Source of the DNA: Phlebopus portentosus
Taxonomy: Eukaryota; Basidiomycota; Agaricomycetes; Boletales; Boletinellaceae
DNA: 64,000 nucleotides
NCBI GenBank assembly: GCA_037892935.1
Contig: JAYXKI010000002.1
Span: 1,116,001-1,180,000, forward strand
Reading direction: 5' to 3'
Positions 23,451-35,700 of this stretch are shown here, in pieces. A program made the translations under genes and the position numbers. The first letter of the stretch is position 1, and every line of letters starts with the position of its first letter. Below the pieces are notes generated by a model. That model was not told the DNA's origin. It worked only from the letters and a program-made list of their open reading frames with translations, and made no database searches.

Positions 23451-24988
23451 GGTACACAGTATGTCGAGGTGAAGATGAAAGTTGTCGGAACATGGTTGAA
23501 CATCCCGGTGTCATCCGAATGTTCCCACGCCGATCAATCCGCGGAGGTAAAGAAGAGACGACGAAGAAATATCCATTTTTTGTTCTGCACGCTCTCAATG
23601 ATTATTGATATAGCGGAGGTCGGTCTAAACTACGGTAAATATCATAGACCTGCTAATGTCGTGACTTGATAAACTGTATCCGTCAAAACTCCACATGAAA
23701 TGGCGTCTTTATTATCGAAGCAGCATTTTATTCCAGAGGGCAGATCTTTTGTGAGGGAGCAAGCACAAAGAAGTCGACGAGAAAGTGGTTTGGGGACATG
23801 CAAATAGATTACGAAGTAAGGACTCAGCAGAGATACAGATATCTCAGAGACCGGGCAAACGGATGCAATCTACAAAGAACGAGCGGACATAATTGCAGTC
23901 TCCGAGCTTTGCAGCAAGACCTAGCGGCACCTGGACTATATGAATGCGCGAAAACTGATACTGCCAGGCATAAAGATGCATCTATCTCGAAAAAGCAAGG
24001 CAACAAGAGTGGCGGTGGCTGATGGTGTCTTTCACAGCACGTTTGAGAGCTTCAAGGGCACAATGGAGTTCGTGAGTGTCGTCCGCTTGAGTAGCCACCC
24101 AGTCAAGAAAGTAGATACAGGCAGGAAGAGCACGACCTTGACACATTTCGACCAGGAACCATACTTTCTTCTTTTGGTCGACGCTGGCCTCAAGGAATAC
24201 ATGCATTTCTTGAATCAGTATGCGTGTATGCACCGCCGAGAGGGTAGGGTATGTCTGCCGTCGATGAGCATCTTCCATAAAGTGAATGAACGACAATACA
24301 TACGACGGCGAAGAAAGTGGATACGGCTCTCTTCACAACCTCAGAAAGCGAGGGTTCGGACTGGTGATGAGTGGCAGTGACATTTTTTGATGATTTTTGA
24401 CGATTTTTCGCTTTTGTTTCATCTTCGGATTTGAGATTAGCACCTTCACACACGGACTCAGATTCGCCTTCTTCAAGAAGCGGAACAAACGGGGATGAAA
24501 AATGACGATCTACTTTTGATATGCCTCATCCATTGGTGTGGCTGTGGTTAGGCTGCGCATCAAAACGAGTCCGAGATGCTCATACGTAGAGTAAGACGCA
24601 ATACAAATACACACCGTAGCAACACGAGGCATATGACTAAAGATGTCGTTCCGACTCGTCCGGAGAGAGCCTTTTTGCAGTGCTACTGAGCTACAAATCG
24701 AGTTGGAGATATGTTTTTGTCAAGAATGTCGCATGTACAGAACGAACAGGAAATGCAATGCTTTTGGTTGGTATTAAATTTCCCACGATATTTGATGCGC
24801 CAGCAAATTTTTGTCGGTCGCGTACCCACGGCAACACTACTACTGTAGTCGTCATTGCAATCTCGTCTGCACCCGGTCAGCCTTCTTGCATTTTTCTACT
24901 GCTTCTTGTGCCGTCTGTACGCCACGCAAGTCAATTGCAGATTGAGGCATAGGCTCATTTCAGCAACTGTAACTCTACTTGTCGACTG
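23451..24988. other. 1.5-kb region with only weak coding evidence
   Basis: Apart from the doubtful minus-strand frame at 23982-24453 I see nothing supportable. Open frames on the plus strand overlap it and are not better. The right end must contain the NOP16 promoter and the left end the QCR10 promoter. Confidence 0.5.
23982..24453 (-). CDS. possible hypothetical gene, unassigned
   Basis: Two overlapping minus-strand frames could be exons of one gene: a polar one (24453 down, with KSSKNVTATHHQSEPSLSEV) and a helical one ending at 23982 (VWFLVEMCQGRALPACIYFL, then DDTHELHCALEALKRAVKDT). The second has codon use and composition that look coding, but no domain is recognisable and no clear splice pair joins them. 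It may equally be chance. Confidence 0.2.
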
Positions 24989-26158
24989 ATGGCGAACCCA
25001 CGGCAACGTAGGAAAGCACGGTCGTCATCGCACACACCCGTGAAGCAATCAAGAAGGGCAAACAAACTTTTGAAAAAACAGCCCCGTGTGTGTCGCCTCC
25101 TGCGTCAGATGTTTGTTGAGCAGTTTTGACTGACATATTCTATGTTCTTCTTTTCAGCAATCAAGGGCCCTAAAGCGCTTCAGGATGCTTGGGATAAGCG
25201 CAAGACTGTCCGACAAAAGTATGTCTAACCTTCCGTTTGAAATGTTTCATGTCCATACAGTAGTAGCTACTTGCGAGATTTTCCGTACTGCGTCGCTATG
25301 CATGTTCTCAATTTTCCATCTGATTTTGTCATTCAAAGTTTTGCACTTTTCTGATGCTGTGCTGACATAAATTTTGTGGTGGGGTTTCATATTTTTCTGA
25401 AGTTACGCCGCGTTCGGATTAGTACACACGTTAAGCCCGACTGACTCAGGTGGACGGGATATGTCACGTCCAGCCAGTGCGGTTAGCCGCCGAATTACCG
25501 ACGCTAGACCGGAAGAAGACAGAACGGAACTGGCGAAGGAGAAGCGCACAGCGGGAAATGAGACGTCGACCAATACATTACACGACCAGAAAAAGGGCGG
25601 GAAGCTCCCGCGCGGATTTGGAAGAATTATACGTGATGATTCCGGCATTATCGTCGACATGGTACTTGCGGAGGAAGAGATGTCTGATCGCGAAGAGGTT
25701 GCAAAGGATAAGGATTTTGAAATAGGGAGTTCGAGCGGACAAACCGAGAAATTGGTGGACCCACCCAACACTCGGTGGCTTCTAGTCGACCGCGGCAGAG
25801 AAGGAGATCCGGAAAACGAAGACGCGAAGGAATTGCTCGAAGGTGTGTCCGGAAACTTTGCCATAAAGATGACTAAAGTAGTGGCTGATGATGCCGGCTT
25901 GACCGAATACGTTAATTGCTTGAATGATTCACTGATCACTGATGGTACACTATATTTTCAGCACTCGAGGCGGCGTCAAAAGCGGGAGCCAAAAGAACGA
26001 GGACTACATCAGTCGGCGAGATGAAATACCTCACTCGACTGGTGGAGACGTACGGCACGGACTACGATGCGACGTCACTGGACAGGAAGAGAAACGTAAA
26101 TCAGTATTCGGCGGGGCAGCTGAAAAGGGCTATCGAGAGGGCAAATGTGGGAGAGTAA
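24989..26158 (+). CDS. NOP16: nucleolar protein 16 (60S ribosome biogenesis)
   Basis: Nop16 is a nucleolar factor of early pre-60S particles. The N-terminus MANPRQRRKARSSSHTPVKQ and the following KKQPPIKGPKALQDAWDKRK, then TVRQNYAAFGLVHTLSP, are characteristic. The middle is a charged linker with PRGFGRIIRDDSGIIVDMVL. The C-terminal part reads MKYLTRLVETYGTDYDATSL then DRKRNVNQYSAGQLKRAIER, the conserved Nop16 end. Three introns are clear: GTGTGT to TTTTCAG before 25160, GTATGTC to CTGAAG before 25404, and one ending near 25967. Length (about 290 residues) is a little above the yeast protein because of the acidic linker. It has no operon-like partners. Confidence 0.92.
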
Positions 26159-26951
26159 GGAGAAGAGCTGTGCGGGGAGGTGTTTGAGTCAGGGTCGGGT
26201 TGTGGATCGAAGAACAGCGGGGAAGACCGACAGGAAGATCGCTATAGAGATCTGCGGCGGACGCTGGAGAATACAACGAAGGAAGATGAAAAAGGAAAGA
26301 GGCAACTGAAGGGAGAAAGGAAAGGGAAGGAAAATTGACTTTCCGAAAGCGAAGAAAAGGATAATAAAGGAAACGATCGGGCGCCTAGGCAAATGCAAAT
26401 ATTAAATAAAAATGTAATGGAGTTCGATTACGTATGCGGACGAGATGTGTATGTATACCAGTTATATCTCCTCCGGCTCGAGGCTGAAATTTATGAATCG
26501 GCGTTCTCAGGGTTGCATCCCGTTTCTTGGCTCGTGAAGACAGACGCCTCGATCGGGGAACGGTTGGTTTCTCTCACTTTAGCTCATCTCGGAAGTCGAA
26601 GGAGAGTAGAGTAACAGTAACAATGAAGGCACAATCAGACCTAAACTTTGGTCGAAGATGATAAGTGCATTTTTTTTAAGAAAAATAATAAAGAAAGGGA
26701 GATGGGCCGCATCCAGAGAAGGAGAGACGTGCCGGTGCTGATCATCGCATCGAGGATGCTCCAAACAAATCCGCTAACCTGGCTTCCGTGTGGAAAACCC
26801 AAAGAAGTATCTCCTACTACTATGGCCTCTATAAATACTCTCTAAACCACATCCCTTCCGCTGCTCTATCCTCACTACGCCCGTCCTCTCTTTCTCTCCC
26901 TCAGCCTTGGCCTCTTCATATCCCCTTTTCTCATCGGGGCCCGCATTACAC
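26159..26951. other. intergenic region with transcription-factor promoter
   Basis: No gene seen. The left part is purine-rich (G/A runs at 26200-26370), and the right part becomes CT-rich up to the ATG at 26952 and includes a TATA box. Confidence 0.55.
26830..26837 (+). promoter_or_regulatory. TATA box of the Zn2Cys6 gene
   Basis: TATAAATA lies about 115 bp upstream of the ATG at 26952 and is followed by a pyrimidine-rich leader. Confidence 0.5.
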
Positions 26952-29828
26952 ATGGCATCCAAATCCGACTCCTCAAGATGTTAGCTAGAATTCTCATCTC
27001 TTGTTCTTGTGCATCCGGCTCATTGTTCTCTAGCTTCATCGCGGAGAACCTCTTCCCATCCAAAGTCATCTCGCCAGCAGTTCAGCGCATGCGGAGCTTG
27101 TCGAATGCGAAGGCAAGTCGTGCCCTCTCTCCGTTCCATCCACTCCCATTTGGACATGTGTAATAACAGTGAATTGATAGAGTGCGATGCGATCTCAAGG
27201 ATTTGCAGGCCGCAAATCCATCGGCGGGCTTACCTGCATGCTCCAACTGTCAAGAGCGAGGCCTTAAATGCGTGTAGGAGCCCCCATCGTTCTTGAAATG
27301 GAACTTCTTGCCAATCATCCATATATACTACAGAGATGAATTTGCTGAAGTAAAGGCCGTCAAACTCCTTCGCCGTGGTCGCCGATTGCAGCAAGTAGAG
27401 TATGTCTCTCATTTTGAAACACGTTGGTTGGGCGCTAAATTTATTCTAGAGCGGTATATGGCAAATCTGCCATCGATGATGACCGACGCTATGTGCCCTT
27501 GGGCGCTGGCGTTCCTCAATGTATTCCGAGGCTACGGCCTGAATTCTTCTCATCGCCGTTTTTTCATGCGTTCCTTACACAACGTAGGGCTTTGCTTTGT
27601 CCGGATTCAGGCATATTCCGGCTCCCGTTGGATTGGTTCCTGACCTTTTCATTGCAGGTCCGATCATCGACCCATTCGAATTTTCCTACAGATTTCTAAA
27701 GGCTCAGGACGGCAATCTCACTGCTCTAGGCAGCACCGGGCAGTTGATTTGTCTGGTCCTTTCAGCTTGGGCCGCGAGTTTCGGAATCAACGAGGCGGGC
27801 GAACCTGAGCCTCATGCTGGAATGCAACCCACACGAATACGGAAAGAGCGTACTAACATGATGGCTCAAGAGCTGTTGCAATTAATCGATGCACACGGCC
27901 TCCTGAGAAAGCCTTCCTGTGAGAAGCTCTCTTTATATTTATGGTTTTATTTAAGTATATCAATTTAACGCTTCGGTGCTCTAGGGGACGGTGTTCGGGT
28001 ACTATTACTTACGATCCCTCTAACGGAGGGTAGGTCTTCTCTTTCGAAGGCTCCCCCTCTTCTTACTGAGTCGATAATCCCTTTAGATGTGCAGTCACCG
28101 ATGGAGAGGCTAGCCATGTATGAGGCAGCGGTCAATCAGGTGTATACCCTGTGCAGTCTAGCGAACGTTACAACCGTCAACAGTGGCCAGGGCGAGTATA
28201 TAGACGCTGCGGTACGCGCGCGCATTTTCTGGTATGCTCATGTTCACGAGGGCATCACCACGGGACTTCGAGGAGGCCGCCTATTACTGTGCGTATTTTC
28301 AGGTCTCTCAATTCGTTTATGCCTTGCTCACAGCACCTTGAAGATCTGAGGACGACCTAGATGCATTTCAGGCTACCCTGCCATCGATTCCACCTGTTGA
28401 TGCATACATCTCGCAACCAGTCGCAGTGTTTTCATACGCATGTCGCTACTCAAAGATACCCATTCGTTTGTCGATGATCTGCCGGCAAGTGCATGCCTGT
28501 TTAACTGGTCCGAAAGCGCGTCAGTCCAACAGCATTGATGCGTCCCGTCTACATGAAGCGTGGAGCGGTCTCGCAAACGCCTGGGAGGCTCTTGATTCAT
28601 TGCGCCAATTTGGAACTGACGACTTCCTCCAACCTCAAGAAGTCGAGAGGTTTATTGACGGCTGGCAGGTACGCTATTATTCCGATTTGTTTCAGAATCC
28701 ACCTAACATTTTAATTCGATTCAGATTCTAATTTTTGAATGCTGTACGTTGATTTACACTGCCGATGAGCTGCGCAACTGACGCACCCTTCTATCAGTCA
28801 ACGTTATTCGGGAGTCTCTCAAACAACGGCTAGTAGGTTGCTCCGGTGCTGTAGACACCACTTTCCTATCCGATGGGACTGTCTCCCGCTCTCCACGGTT
28901 CACTCAAGTTGCGCAGCTTCATACAATTGCGGAAGCAAGATGCCGACAGTATGCTCGGCTTGTTGTTGCTATCGCCAGGACGCATTTAAATAGCTCTTTC
29001 TTTGAGTTCGATGCTTCACTGGTCCGCGACGGCTGTTTCTTTGCAGGCGTTCTGCTTGCGGGTGAGTCTGGAACTGAAGAGGAAGTAAGTGTCTGCCTTC
29101 AGGCACTTCGCAGCATGCGCTGGGCATTCTCAAAAAGTGTGGAACGGGAACACACGCTCAATATGGTTTGGGAGCGACGAATGACTTCGGAAGGCTTAAG
29201 AAGAGAAGATGGGGAGCTTCGTCGAAGGGACTTTTCTCAGTCCTCGGGGCCTTCCTCATTCAGTAGCTCGATGCCATCCGAGAACCGCTTGCGCCACCCA
29301 CCACCCCCTTTGTTGATCGCACACGCGACGGACGCGTTGCACGGTTCGGCGCCAAACACTGCCGTGACCGAGGATGGCTGGACTATGATCTCGAAGATGT
29401 CGCCTTACGGCCCTCACTCGCACCGATCATCTTCTGGCTCTCCGCCGTTTGTTCACGCACAGAAAGCAGAGGCTATCGATACAGCGTTAATGTTAGCACC
29501 GCCCGTAAACGATCCACTATACTACCAGCAGACAATGACAGATATGGATACATTCGCATATTCCATAGTCCCGAACTCTTCAAGTTCTCCGCCCCGCTCT
29601 CCGCATGATTTCACACCGCCTCGATCATCCACCGGAATGTCAAGTTCGTCCGCTTCGTATCCAGACAACAACAGTGGATATTTTGATTCGACTGGTACTC
29701 CGCTCTTCACTATTTCCCCTCCTGGCTCGGCCCGGGGTGCCGTCGACGGGACGCCTAACAGTTCTTTGCCATTAGATAAGCCATATCATACCAATTACAA
29801 TGCTGGCCAGTTCTACGTTGCTCCATGA
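26952..29828 (+). CDS. Zn(II)2Cys6 fungal transcription factor
   Basis: Sequence-specific nuclear regulator. The binuclear zinc cluster is split over exons: CGACRMRRVRC then, after a 16-residue linker, CSNCQERGLKC, giving C-x2-C-x6-C...C-x2-C-x6-C. It is followed by VDEFAEVKAVKLLRRGRRLQ, a basic/coiled-coil linker well known in Agaricomycete members of the class. The long middle region (PFEFSYRFLKAQ, LICLVLSAWAASFGINEAGE, ARIFWYAHVHEGITTGLRGG) matches the fungal-specific transcription factor domain. The C-terminus is low complexity, rich in Ser and Pro, and could be the activation region. Exon 1 (26952 on) is short. The intron at 27113-27180 uses a GC donor, and others are short GT-AG. The target pathway cannot be inferred from the neighbours. 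Confidence 0.88.
27113..27180 (+). other. GC-AG intron inside the zinc-cluster codons
   Basis: The exon ends ATGCGAAG and the intron begins GCAAGTCG, a near-perfect GC donor. It ends TTGATAG before AGTGCGATGCGATC. Splicing here joins CRMRR to VRCDLKD and completes the zinc cluster. Confidence 0.75.
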
Positions 29829-30450
29829 TAATGATACCTACCTAGTTCGTGATCACCCCCGCTTCGTTTACCAAGAGATTCCAGGTTCCTTTTTTTATCC
29901 TACTCTGCCAGAGACACTTCGTTCTAGACAATTCACACATTTTGCTTCTCGTGCGCACCGACTATTCCTTTCCTACCTATTACTTAAGACGGCTATGTAT
30001 CGTTCAATCGCCTTCCTTCTTTCAGCCGATTCATTTTTACGACCATTTAATTAACACATATGGACATGGATCCTTCCCATGCATAATTATTTGTTCTTTG
30101 CGCCTCTTGGACATTTATCTATATTATACAGCTAATCTCTCCGTTTCAGATTAGTTCCAGTACTAGTGATGTATATAAGTATGTCTGTGTAAACCGGATG
30201 TAAGCTATTAACATGCATCTTGCCATCATCTTGCTGGCTGTGCGATAGACGCTGGTGAAGTTTGTGTGTAGGACTGGAGAGGAGAAGACTAATCGGTGTC
30301 ATCGGCGTATAGCGAGATCGGTGAATCCATAACGCCTGTGATATATGGCATTGACGCTTCTTAAGCTTACCGTGATTATCATCATCAGATGGATAGCATT
30401 CCAAGCTCCCTGCCTAGAAATTCCGTCGGGAGCTTCTGTTGCAGATCATC
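29829..30450. other. intergenic region, no gene seen
   Basis: About 620 bp between the 3' end of the transcription factor gene and the 3' end of a small minus-strand gene. It is AT-rich with short overlapping frames only. Confidence 0.55.
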
Positions 30451-30900
30451 TCACGCCAGAGAACTAAGTACCAGAGCCCGGATGGCCTGATAAAGAAGGT
30501 AGGAGAAAAGGGCAGGGAAGACTGACTAAAGCAAAATGATCTAAAAAGACTGGCTCAACGATCGTGAAACAAGTACTAGTGATCTTCGTGCTATCTGTTT
30601 GGGATAAGTATGTAGCCTGTCGCATACTTACGACATGACCAATCATAATCGACATCCCGAGCCAATAGAACGCGGCGGTCTTGTGTCGTTGACGGACTTC
30701 ATTCAGATCCAATTCCAAGCCAAGTAACCCCGCTCACAGACTTTCCCCTCGGTATCTCCGATGCAGGATGATGACTGGTCGATGGGATTCCGGAGGATTG
30801 GCATCCCTAACTCCCGTTCTTTAATCTATCTGATGTTAGTCTTTCTTCATTGGTCCGTCTAACCAACCCATCCCACTTTGTTATTGGCCGCTTTAGGCAT
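30451..30900 (-). CDS. small unrecognised membrane protein
   Basis: I do not recognise this family. The reading is MPKAANNKVGW, an intron with branch and acceptor CTAACATCAGATAG, then IKERELGMPILRNPIDQSSS and CERGLLGLELDLNEVRQRHK. An exon reading TAAFYWLGMSIMIGHVV ends at a perfect GTAAGTAT donor, and the last exon is SVFPALFSYLLYQAIRALVL to TGA at 30451. Two hydrophobic segments make a likely two-pass membrane protein of about 105 residues. A one-base frame break occurs at a G4 run near 30733; one extra G restores the frame. The ATG at 30900 is the best start but its intron donor (GTTGGT) is weak. A small organelle or ER membrane protein is possible. No function can be assigned. Confidence 0.5.
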
Positions 30901-31411
30901 TCGTGATAGGGCCAAAAATTCAGGCTTTTGTCGGTCTCTGTTGTGCGGTAAACTCGACCCAATCAAGGGAATAGTTACGAGAGAAAGTAGTCGTCCACTA
31001 CTTGTCGATCATTCTCTGAGTCATTCTCTGAGATCTCTTTGTGCAGAATCTTACCAAAATCTTATAAGCTTCTATACGCACTGTCTGAACTTCACAGCAA
31101 TATCCACGGAAAGGTAGACAAGCATATCTTCTATATCCTCGTTGATGAAAAGATAGCCATCAATCTCTTTCTCTTGCTTGAATGTGATCTAGATCAGGTC
31201 GACAAACTGAAGCGTTCAGCACTCGTGGCTCTTGCAATTTGTCTATACTGAGCCATTTGTCACGAATGCCAAAGCAATACTGTCTAAATGCATAGACGGT
31301 TGAGACGCTTGCAAGCTGAGGTGGGAAAAGATATCGATCACGTGAAAGCGGGTGCCCGCTGAAATCAGGTGCTCTTGTCTTCTGTTCTAACGCCGTCTGC
31401 ATCTTCCACTC
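30901..31411. other. upstream region of PEX13
   Basis: About 510 bp that should contain the PEX13 promoter. A plus-strand open frame at 31039-31251 looks mildly protein-like but has no start context, splice partners or domain. A short direct repeat (CATTCTCTGAGT, repeated at once) occurs near 31009-31034. Confidence 0.45.
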
Positions 31412-32557
31412 ATGGTTTCACCACCTAAGCCTTGGGAGCGTGGTACCGTCGCTGCAACAGCTACAGCGCCGTTGGTCTCCGCAGCATCGTCGTCAACAGC
31501 AGTCCCTTCGGCTGCTCCATCGCAGTCTGGATCAACGATGGATGCTACCGGATCTGTCACGCCAAATCGCCCACCTGCTCTTTCGAGTGCACCACAGTCC
31601 TATTCATCTCCTTATTCTACTACATCGTCAGCATATAACAGATTGGGGTCGTCTTACTCACCTTATGGTGGTTACGGAGGGATGTATGGTAGCGGAATGT
31701 ATGGTGGTATGTACGGAGGGATGGGCATGGGATACGGCATGAATGGAATGGGATACGGCATGAACAGCATGAACGGCTTGTACGGCGGAATGCCTGGCAT
31801 GCCTGTGGACCCAAATAACCCGACGCTCACACAGCAGCTCGAGTCGACGACGCAACATACGTTCGCACTTCTTCATTCAATAGTGCAAACCTTCACGGGC
31901 CTATCGCAGATGTTAGAGTCAACGTTTATGGCTACTCACTCTTCTTTCTTTGCTATGGTCGGGCTCGTCGATCAGTTCGCTCATCTTCGGAATGCGTTAG
32001 GCAGTGTACTGGGTCTTTTCGGGCTCTTGCGATGGCTCAAGGAGCTGGTCACTGGGAAGCGAAGTTCCAATCCGATGCAGAACGAGTTTCAGTCATTCGT
32101 GAACGGAAAGCCCGTTCAGAATGCCGCTGGCCCGCCAGCACCCAAGCCCTCGAAAAAACCCATCATCATCTTCTTGCTCGCTATTTTCGGCATACCATAC
32201 GCCATGCACCGGCTTATCAAGGTGCTTTCCCAACGAGTACCGCCCCAAAACGCAATACAGGGCGCAGGAGGCAGTCTTCTGGACCCTTCTCAGCTTCAAT
32301 TTGCTCGTGCCAAATACCCATTCTCCGCTGCTAGTCCCGTCGAACTTTCTTTGAAGGAGAACGAGATTGTTGCGATAATGGGAAAATTGGACCCGGCCAG
32401 TGGGATGGAGGTGGATCCGCGAACCGAGGTAACAACTGATTGGTGGAAGGGTCGAACTCGCGATGGTCGAGAAGGTTGGTTTCCAAGCAAGTGGGCTGAG
32501 GTGCTTGAGCGAAAAAAGCAAGAGCCCCAAGCGTCTCCGCAGAAGTCTGTGGACTGA
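31412..32557 (+). CDS. PEX13: peroxin 13, peroxisomal docking-complex protein
   Basis: Peroxisomal membrane protein of the import docking complex, which binds the PTS receptors and PEX14. It is a single exon of 381 residues. After MVSPPKPWERG and a Ser/Thr/Ala-rich region comes a Tyr/Gly/Met-rich repeat (YGGMYGSGMYGGMYGGMGMG), the PEX13 signature. Then follow TLTQQLESTTQHTFALLHSI, hydrophobic stretches (SVLGLFGLLRWLKEL and PIIIFLLAIFGIPYAMHRLI) and a C-terminal SH3 domain. The SH3 reads FARAKYPFSAASPVELSLKE, NEIVAIMGKLD, WWKGRTRDGREGWFPSKWAE. The domain order and length match fungal Pex13. The start is set by the first ATG in a good context, directly before the conserved N-terminus. Confidence 0.96.
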   Translation: MVSPPKPWERGTVAATATAPLVSAASSSTAVPSAAPSQSGSTMDATGSVTPNRPPALSSAPQSYSSPYSTTSSAYNRLGSSYSPYGGYGGMYGSGMYGGMYGGMGMGYGMNGMGYGMNSMNGLYGGMPGMPVDPNNPTLTQQLESTTQHTFALLHSIVQTFTGLSQMLESTFMATHSSFFAMVGLVDQFAHLRNALGSVLGLFGLLRWLKELVTGKRSSNPMQNEFQSFVNGKPVQNAAGPPAPKPSKKPIIIFLLAIFGIPYAMHRLIKVLSQRVPPQNAIQGAGGSLLDPSQLQFARAKYPFSAASPVELSLKENEIVAIMGKLDPASGMEVDPRTEVTTDWWKGRTRDGREGWFPSKWAEVLERKKQEPQASPQKSVD

Positions 32558-32788
32558 CTGTGATCAAATTCTCTCATTTCCCTCTTTGTTACGCATCCGT
32601 TTGTTCCCCTGTACTTTCACCTGTGTGCTTTTCCTTTGTTCAACAATGCAATGGATTTTCTACTTGCTCGTGATTTGTGTGGCCCGGCAATGAATACAGT
32701 ACTAGTATTACACCCGTGCGCGTGACCGCGAAGAATAAGTCCGTCGCGCAGACGACCTGCACTAAAACTACACCACATATTCAACTCT

Positions 32789-35700
32789 ATGGACTATTTC
32801 TCCAAGTTCTTGCGTCCGACATCTCAGCTGCCTCCCAAGCAAACGTACAATCATGCTGCAGAGTTCCACAGAGCCTGGACTATAATTTATGTGTGCAAGC
32901 TTAATAGTGCATTTCATTACTTGGACTCAATGCGTTTTGCCGTCACAACCACAGGAGACGCTCACACATCCAGATGAACGACAACTCGCGCGAGGAATAC
33001 GGGCCACAGAGGTCCCTACTGCTCTCAAGACGGTGGTTGATTCGCTCGTATGGGAGTCTACACGGACAGAAGAAGGGTAGGTGTCTGAGAGCACGCCGGA
33101 TGTGTAACTGAAAGCCAACTGAAAGCACTATCGGACTTCAGAGTTACCGGTGCATGTATGGAATATTTGCTCAAGAATGGTACGATAATTCTCTCCGACA
33201 GCCAATCAGCACTGAGACTCAATACTTGCTAGATTATTGGGTACACTCGTGCGCCTGAGCGAGCCCGACAGACCATCGGGTATTCAACTCGAGGTTTTGA
33301 GAGCAGTTCAGAATATGGTAGTCCTCTTGGATGAGCAATTTCTCGTACACTCGGCCGTACATCGTGCCGTTCTAAAACTTCTCAAGACGTGTGTTGGTGA
33401 CGAAATACAGGAACAGCTGGATGGCCGTAATCGGCTGATGGGTGCGGCAGGAACCACTACACGAGCATCTCCTACGGAATACGAAGAGACCGTGCGTGAT
33501 GTTCTTCTCTTGAAACATGCTATTTTTCTGAATTACTCGTTTTGTAAATTACGACCTATGTTACAGTGGTTGACCTGCTTTGTCTGCTTTGCAGCCGAAT
33601 ACGGACGTTCCGGGAGCTCCTCATGATATTTTTTTACGATAAGCACTGGTACCACTCGGACACTCTCACATCTGTTCCAGAAGAGGAGGAAGAAGACGTC
33701 GACCTCAATGAAAACTTTGCTGATGACGATGAGAAGCCTAGTAGCAATACGACAACTGAGCCTTCTGTCTCAGACCAACGTGCTCCGTCTCCGACAGCAT
33801 CGCAGGCTACCGTGACCTCCGCTCCTGTCTCATCGCAAACAAAGAAGCCTGAATATGAATTTCTTCTACTAAACTATTTGCTGCGCTTCGTTCATAGGGA
33901 AGGGAAGATTGGCGAGTTCGCGCGTGCGGGACTTCTTTTCCTGATGGACGTTGCAATGTCACCTGGAGTGCCAATACATCGTATAGGTGGCGATAACGTC
34001 AAAATGCCTCCGCCGTCTTCTCAGGAGCAGCAACAAGCGCCTGTCTCTGATCCCGTAGCGGATGCGGCCCTGGCGCTAGCTGAGTATATCTTAGATGGAG
34101 ATTTTTGCGAGGTTCTTGGCGCCGGGTTAGGCGCCGTCTATTCTTTACTCCCATCAAAGCTCGACGTCCGGATGCAGCACCACCAGTCGATATCAACACA
34201 GCAAAATACTATGACAATTGGTGGATCAGGTCCTTTGACTGACGAGGACTTGGAGAAGCTCGAAATTGAAGAGGAAAAGGCGCATGCGAATCGTGTGGAA
34301 TACTCATCGAATCCCGAGTTCAAGGCTCGCCTGGAACATTTCGTGAAACTATTGGAATTCTTGCAGGATGTGTTAAGACGTAATGTTGCGGGAACCAGTG
34401 ATGATGGGACCATCGAGCCAGCGTCGTTCGTCGGCTCGGCAATTGTACAGTCCATCCTGGACTCAGTTCGTCGTATTTTTCTGGAGAATGTCTTGTATCC
34501 AACGATACTTGAGTGCTCCGACGTAGACGGGAGTGCCGTTGCGGTGCTGTCCTACATTGACGTTATGTTTCGCACAATTCAGGACCCTCAATTCGCCGAA
34601 AGCCTTATCGACTTCCTTGTTACAGAGGATGACACGGACTCGTTGCGTCGCGGACCTCGGATGCGGCGGACGCTCCTTTTGGATAGCGCGAAATCAGCCG
34701 CGTCACCTGTCGTTACTACACGAGAAAAAAATGAAACGTCGAAAGAGCAGTGCAATGATGCTGCTGGAGATGGATGCTCCAAGTGCGCGGAAACAATCTG
34801 AATATTTCACATCCATGGGTCGATTTACTTTGAAGGACCTTCTTTTGACTAGCATGCGATCAAAGTTCCACGCGACCTCGGCTGCAGCATTGCAATTGAT
34901 GCAAACCTTGCTGGTCTATCACTGCCACCTGTCGGTTGATAGGTTATTCATTTTTTCGTACGACGAGGACGTTGCCTCCATCCTGAGTCCGTCAGAACAG
35001 AAGGAATCTTCGGAAGATGACGAAGAGGTGTTCGCGTATCCTGGTGCGGAATCTGAGGCTACATCGTGCGCCACTTCGATCTCAGGGCCTCAACTTGGGT
35101 CACGTATTCCAGAAACGTCATATTCTATGCACGAACAAGAACTCGCTCTTTATCTTGGCCTTGTCGCACGAATTGATCCAGCACATGGCAGAGGCGCCTT
35201 CAGCACAGGTTATGACCACTATCTGCGAGACGCCATCATCACTATTGCTAGTCATTCCTGTTCAACATGCGTCTCAGACGTTACCGACAAGAAAGAGTCC
35301 CGACACCTACTGGATGTTAATGATCCTGTGCTATCACTTGTTCTGCAGTCGCTTCGCCACTTCTACTCGAATTCTCCCGAAGAGAACATGGCTTTGACGG
35401 GGATGCTGGCGGCCATAGCGTCGTGTCCAAGACGTTCGCTGAGAGGATGGCTGCTCTTCGGCACGGATGGAACCGCTCGTCCGCCGAAGAAAGAACCAGA
35501 TATGGCCCAGTTTTTGATGACGGAGATGATCGCTCGATCGATGTCTCTATAAATGAAAGACTCACGAGAAATGAACTGCCGATGCCGATTTATGGCGCAG
35601 GACCTCTCTCACAGCCCGTTGTTCTTTCTATATTACAAGGTTTAGTCTCAAACCTCGACCGTTTTCGGGATCTCGTGAAACGCTTCGACTCTTTCCTCGC

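Noticed and set aside
31039..31251. Plus-strand frame before PEX13 as a gene
   Set aside because: No start context, splice partners or recognisable domain, and it lies where the PEX13 promoter should be.
34533..35552. Separate plus-strand gene inside FHIP
   Set aside because: It is the shifted middle part of the FHIP gene, created by one extra A and one missing base, not an independent gene.
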